Assembly (NCBI RefSeq): GCF_018069625.1
Contig: NZ_CP072941.1
Coordinates: forward strand, 310,001 to 374,000
Length of the DNA: 64,000 bases
Origin: Streptomyces yatensis
GTDB lineage: Bacteria > Actinomycetota > Actinomycetes > Streptomycetales > Streptomycetaceae
Direction of reading: 5' to 3'
This document shows, piece after piece, positions 60,949 through 64,000 of the stretch (position 1 is the stretch's first letter; each line of letters opens with the position of its first letter). The notes beneath the pieces are model-generated. The model was not told the origin of the DNA. It searched no databases and saw only the letters and a program-made list of their open reading frames with translations. Position numbers and translations under genes: made by a program.

Positions 60949-63390
60949 TCACAGGTCCCTTTCGCTGTCACTGCTGTTGAGCAGCTCGTTGAGTACGTTG
61001 CCGTGGAGGGGAAGGGTGGTGATGTCCACACCCGCCGGAGCGAGCGCGTCGGCGACCGCGCCCGCGATCGCGGCGGGAAGGCTCATGCTGCTGCCCTCGC
61101 CGCACCCCTTCGCGCCGAGGCGGGTGAGTGGGGAGGGCGTCTCGAGGTGGTCGCTGTTGAGCGCGTACCGCGTCTCCGCCGTGGTGGGGCATAGATAGTC
61201 CATGAACGTCGCCGTCGGTTGTCCGGCGTCGGTGTAGCGCATCTCCTCGAACATCGCGCCGCCTATGGCGTGTGCGAGCGCGCCGTGGATCTGACCCTCG
61301 AGGAGCGTGTGGTTGAGGATGGTGCCCGGGTCGTGGACGGTCACCACCTGGTCGAGCCGGAGCTGCCGGGTCTCGGCATCGATGCGTACGGTGACGAGTT
61401 CGGCGACGAATCCGTAGCACAGGCTCGAGTTGATCTGATCGCTTCTGCTTGCGGCCTTCGACTGAGGGGGCGTGAAGGCGGCCTCCTCGTACAGCCGCGC
61501 GGTGGTGCCCTCGGGCAGCGCACCGGGGTCCCAGTGGATCAGCCCGGCCGCGTGCCGGAACGGCACAGCCCGCTCGGGCTCGTCCCGGACCCGGATGTGG
61601 CCGTCGGCGAGTTCCACCTCGTCCGGACGGACGTCGAGCAAGGTGGCGCCGGCGACCTTGACGGTCTCCGCGAGTTTTTCACTGGCTTCGACCAGCGCGC
61701 TGGTCAGCAAGGGGGCGAACCGCGACGAATAGCTACCGGAGGTCACCGTCCAGGGGGTGGTTGCGGTGTCCATCTCGACCACCGGACGGACCTGATCCAG
61801 CGGCAGCCCCAGCTGTTCGGCGACCACGGCCTGTGCCACCGTGGCGTGCCCCTGTCCCTGTGGCACGGTGCCCAGCAGGACGGACACGATGCCGTTGAGG
61901 TCGACGCTCACGCGCACGTGCTCGGTGGAGCCGGACTTGCCCCGCCCCGCCGTGCGCTGCTCGGCCGGGGTGGCCAGGCTCACATAGCCGATGTTGGTCG
62001 CCGACGGGTCGACGATGGTGGCGACGCCGATTCCGTAGTATTCGCCGCGCTCACGCGCCGCGCGCTGCTGTTCCCGCAGCGCCTGGTAGTCGGCGTTCTT
62101 CAGCAGCATGTCCATGGCGCGCTGGTAGTCGCCCGAGTCGTAGATGCCGCCGGTCGGAGTGGCGTACGGGAATGCCTCACTGCCGACGAAGTTGCGCTGC
62201 CGCAGCTCGACCGGGTCCAGACCGCAGACCCCGGCGATCTTGTCCATCAGCCGTTCCAGGCCGAAGTACAGCTGCTGACCGCCGAATCCACGGTTGAGTC
62301 CGGTGGGCGTCTTGTTGGTCACGACGGCGCGGGAGCGGATCCGCACGGCGTCGATCGTGTACGCGCCGGTGATGTTGCCGAAGCAGCGGTACAGCGTGCT
62401 GGGCTCCGGCGGGCGGAGATACGCGCCGACGTTGTCCACCAGATCCGCGCTGAGCGCGCGCACCTTGCCGTCGGCGGAGACCGCCGCTTCGAACCACATC
62501 ACGCGGTCGGATCCGGCGGAACTGGCGAGCATGTGCTCGATGCGGTCCTCGGTCCAGCGCACCGGGCGGCCGGCGTGCTTGCTGGCCAGCGCCATCAGGG
62601 CCACGTACGGGTAGATACCGGCCTTGATGCCGAAGCTGCCGCCGTTGTCGGACGGGATCATCAGCCGGACGCGGGAGGCGGGTACGCCCAGCGCCCCCGC
62701 CAGCACCGGAACCATGGAGAACGGGCCGTGGAAGTTCGCCCACGCCTGAACGGCCGGTCCGTCGGCCTCGTCCTGCCAATGCGCGATGACCGCGTAGCAC
62801 TCCATCGGGGTCGAGGAGTACCGCGGGAAGGTGTACTTGCCCTTCACCACGTGGTGGGCGGCGGCGAAGCAGCCGTCCACATCACCGAATTCGAAGGTCC
62901 GATCGGTCGCCACATTGCTGTCGGCGCCCTCGTGCAGTCGCGGGGCGTCGGGCAGGAGCGCCCTTTCGATGTCGACCACCGGGGGCAGCGGGTCGTAGTC
63001 GATCTCGACGAGTTCGGCGGCGTCCTCCGCGAGGTAGCGGTCCTTGGCCACCACCACGGCGACCGGTTCACCGACGAATCGGACCTTGTCGGTGCCCGTC
63101 GGGTAGTACGGCATGGGCGTCTTGAGGGAGAGCGGGAACGGCCGCAATGTCGCGGTGACCTCATCGGGGCCGATCACGGCGGCCACACCGGGGTGCCGCC
63201 GCGCCCGTTCGAGATTCACACCGCGGATGCGGGCGTGAGGGTGCGGGCTCCGGACGACCGCGGCGGTCAGTGTGCCCGGCAGCGGGTCGAGATCGTCGAG
63301 GAAGCGGCCTCTGCCGGTGAGCAGCGCGGGGTCCTCGATCCGTGCGGTCGGCGGGCCCGTCCGTCCCGTGGTCGCGGTCACGTGGTTCAC
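60949..63390 (-). CDS. Molybdopterin-binding large subunit of molybdenum hydroxylase (CoxL-like)
   Basis: An 813-residue catalytic subunit of the xanthine oxidase family. The N-terminal RIEDPALLTGRGRFLDDL is characteristic, as are KVRFVGEPVAVVVA near 90, NGGSFGIKAGIYP near 245 and the catalytic Glu in LGAKGCGEGSSMSLPAAIAGAVADAL near 770. The active-site loop reads PTGLNRGFGGQQLYFGLERLMD near 345: neither the CoxL AYRCSFR nor the usual AYRGAGR. The GTG at 63390 overlaps the ligase stop (GTGA); a GTG at 63381 also has AGGTGA before it. The substrate is probably a CoA ester. Confidence 0.92.
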   Translation of the reverse strand: MNHVTATTGRTGPPTARIEDPALLTGRGRFLDDLDPLPGTLTAAVVRSPHPHARIRGVNLERARRHPGVAAVIGPDEVTATLRPFPLSLKTPMPYYPTGTDKVRFVGEPVAVVVAKDRYLAEDAAELVEIDYDPLPPVVDIERALLPDAPRLHEGADSNVATDRTFEFGDVDGCFAAAHHVVKGKYTFPRYSSTPMECYAVIAHWQDEADGPAVQAWANFHGPFSMVPVLAGALGVPASRVRLMIPSDNGGSFGIKAGIYPYVALMALASKHAGRPVRWTEDRIEHMLASSAGSDRVMWFEAAVSADGKVRALSADLVDNVGAYLRPPEPSTLYRCFGNITGAYTIDAVRIRSRAVVTNKTPTGLNRGFGGQQLYFGLERLMDKIAGVCGLDPVELRQRNFVGSEAFPYATPTGGIYDSGDYQRAMDMLLKNADYQALREQQRAARERGEYYGIGVATIVDPSATNIGYVSLATPAEQRTAGRGKSGSTEHVRVSVDLNGIVSVLLGTVPQGQGHATVAQAVVAEQLGLPLDQVRPVVEMDTATTPWTVTSGSYSSRFAPLLTSALVEASEKLAETVKVAGATLLDVRPDEVELADGHIRVRDEPERAVPFRHAAGLIHWDPGALPEGTTARLYEEAAFTPPQSKAASRSDQINSSLCYGFVAELVTVRIDAETRQLRLDQVVTVHDPGTILNHTLLEGQIHGALAHAIGGAMFEEMRYTDAGQPTATFMDYLCPTTAETRYALNSDHLETPSPLTRLGAKGCGEGSSMSLPAAIAGAVADALAPAGVDITTLPLHGNVLNELLNSSDSERDL

Positions 63391-64000
63391 CTGTCTGTCG
63401 CCGTGTCGCTGTCGGCCAGCGAGGGGTAGTCGCCGGAGCTCAGCCGGCGGCGGAGGATCTTGCCGGCGCCCGACTTCGGGATTTCTTCGACGGCGATGAT
63501 CCGCTTGGGGCGTTTGAGGGACGGCAGTCCGGAGCCCTCGCGCACATAGGAGTGGAGCTCCGCCAGCGCGTGGTCGGGGGTCGTCCCCCTCTCGGGGACG
63601 AAGAAGGCGGTGGCGGCCTGTCCCCAACGGTCGTCGGGGAGCCCGACGACGACGACTTCGCTGACCACCGGACAGCCGATCAGCTTGTCCTCGATCTCGT
63701 CCGGATAGAGGTTCTCGCCGCCGGAGTTGATCATGTCATCGACGCGTCCGGTGACCCACAGGTCGCCGTCCTCGTCGGCGACGGCGAGGTCACCGGGGAA
63801 GTACCAGCCACCGCGAATCGACTTGGCGTTCGCGTCGGGCCGGCGCCAGTAGCCGGCGAAGGCATCCGGGTTCCGCATGGAGACGGCGATCTGCCCCTGC
63901 TCGCCCGGCGCCACCTCGGCATCGGGCGAGGCGTCCGGGGACGGCTCCACCAGGCGGACCCGGGAGAAGATCCCGGCCCGGCCCGCGCATCCCGGCTTCG
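63387..64000 (-). CDS. Acyl-CoA ligase (AMP-binding), C-terminal part, cut by window edge
   Basis: The last 204 residues of an adenylate-forming ligase; the start lies beyond the right edge. The visible part begins KPGCAGRAGIFSRVRLVEP, then the A7-A8 motifs GWYFPGDLAVADEDGDLWVTGRVDDMINSGGE and the A10 lysine in IPKSGAGKILRR near the end. This is the family order for fatty or aromatic acid-CoA ligases. Its stop overlaps the molybdenum hydroxylase start by 4 bases, so CoA activation and oxidation are coupled in one transcript. Confidence 0.9.
   Translation of the reverse strand, partial: KPGCAGRAGIFSRVRLVEPSPDASPDAEVAPGEQGQIAVSMRNPDAFAGYWRRPDANAKSIRGGWYFPGDLAVADEDGDLWVTGRVDDMINSGGENLYPDEIEDKLIGCPVVSEVVVVGLPDDRWGQAATAFFVPERGTTPDHALAELHSYVREGSGLPSLKRPKRIIAVEEIPKSGAGKILRRRLSSGDYPSLADSDTATDR

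Noticed and set aside
60949..63390. Aerobic carbon monoxide dehydrogenase as the function of the CoxLMS-like genes
   Set aside because: The AYRCSFR copper-site motif is absent, and the operon contains a CoA ligase and an enoyl-CoA hydratase, which point to an organic acid substrate.
1..64000. CRISPR arrays, tRNA or rRNA genes, insertion sequences, attachment sites
   Set aside because: I looked for regularly spaced repeats, cloverleaf-like segments, transposase motifs and terminal inverted repeats and found none that I could support.

Overview
The window is chromosomal DNA of a Streptomyces or very close actinomycete. It is uniformly GC-rich, uses GTG and TTG starts freely, has many 4-base GTGA/ATGA overlaps, several twin-arginine secreted enzymes, LacI and TetR type regulation, and a complete coelichelin siderophore locus. 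I see no tRNA, rRNA, CRISPR array, insertion sequence or phage gene. Five gene remnants (MarR, lipoprotein, acetyltransferase, LarC, and a missing MbtH gene beside cchJ) point to an accessory, eroding part of the chromosome.

Layout. (1) 0-3.4 kb: an operator cluster between a divergent regulator start and an MFS exporter plus alpha/beta hydrolase pair, then a methyltransferase and a MarR remnant. (2) 3.4-15.9 kb: one leftward run of eight genes headed by a LacI regulator: FAD oxidoreductase, hydantoinase-A-like ATPase, small HExxH protein, ion-coupled permease, secreted GH43-like glycosidase, CE7 acetyl esterase and a large secreted lyase-like protein. It looks like an uncharacterised saccharide (or saccharide-derived acid) utilisation system. 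(3) 16-26 kb: a broken lipoprotein gene, a 50-residue membrane protein, secreted GH95-like and DUF839/PhoX-like proteins, an LCP cell-wall protein, a small membrane protein, and a secreted esterase pair resembling polyhydroxybutyrate depolymerase plus oligomer hydrolase.

(4) 26.7-50.8 kb: the coelichelin locus. cchA (formyltransferase) diverges from cchBCDE (ornithine hydroxylase, ferric-siderophore permease and ATPase), cchFG (binding lipoprotein, exporter half), cchH (3,647-residue three-module NRPS) and cchI (second exporter half); cchJ (esterase) faces them. The adenylation codes read DINYWGGIG, DFWNIGMVH and DMENLGLIN, which match formyl-hydroxyornithine, threonine and hydroxyornithine. 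Iron-box sequences precede cchA, cchB, cchF and cchJ. The MbtH partner expected beside cchJ is absent; an amidohydrolase stands there, reading away from the same iron box. CchG and CchI carry complementary defects in their nucleotide-binding domains, so they probably form a heterodimer with one working ATP site.

(5) 50.8-56.2 kb: a stand-alone TOPRIM protein, then a LacI-controlled operon of a Gfo/Idh/MocA dehydrogenase and two TIM-barrel isomerase-like proteins, with matching operator palindromes, followed by a LarC fragment. (6) 56.5-64 kb: a tightly packed leftward operon of acyl-CoA ligase (cut by the window edge), molybdenum hydroxylase large subunit, enoyl-CoA hydratase, FAD subunit, a fused 2Fe-2S/CoxG subunit and an MFS acid transporter. 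It probably degrades a carboxylic acid through CoA activation and molybdenum-dependent oxidation.
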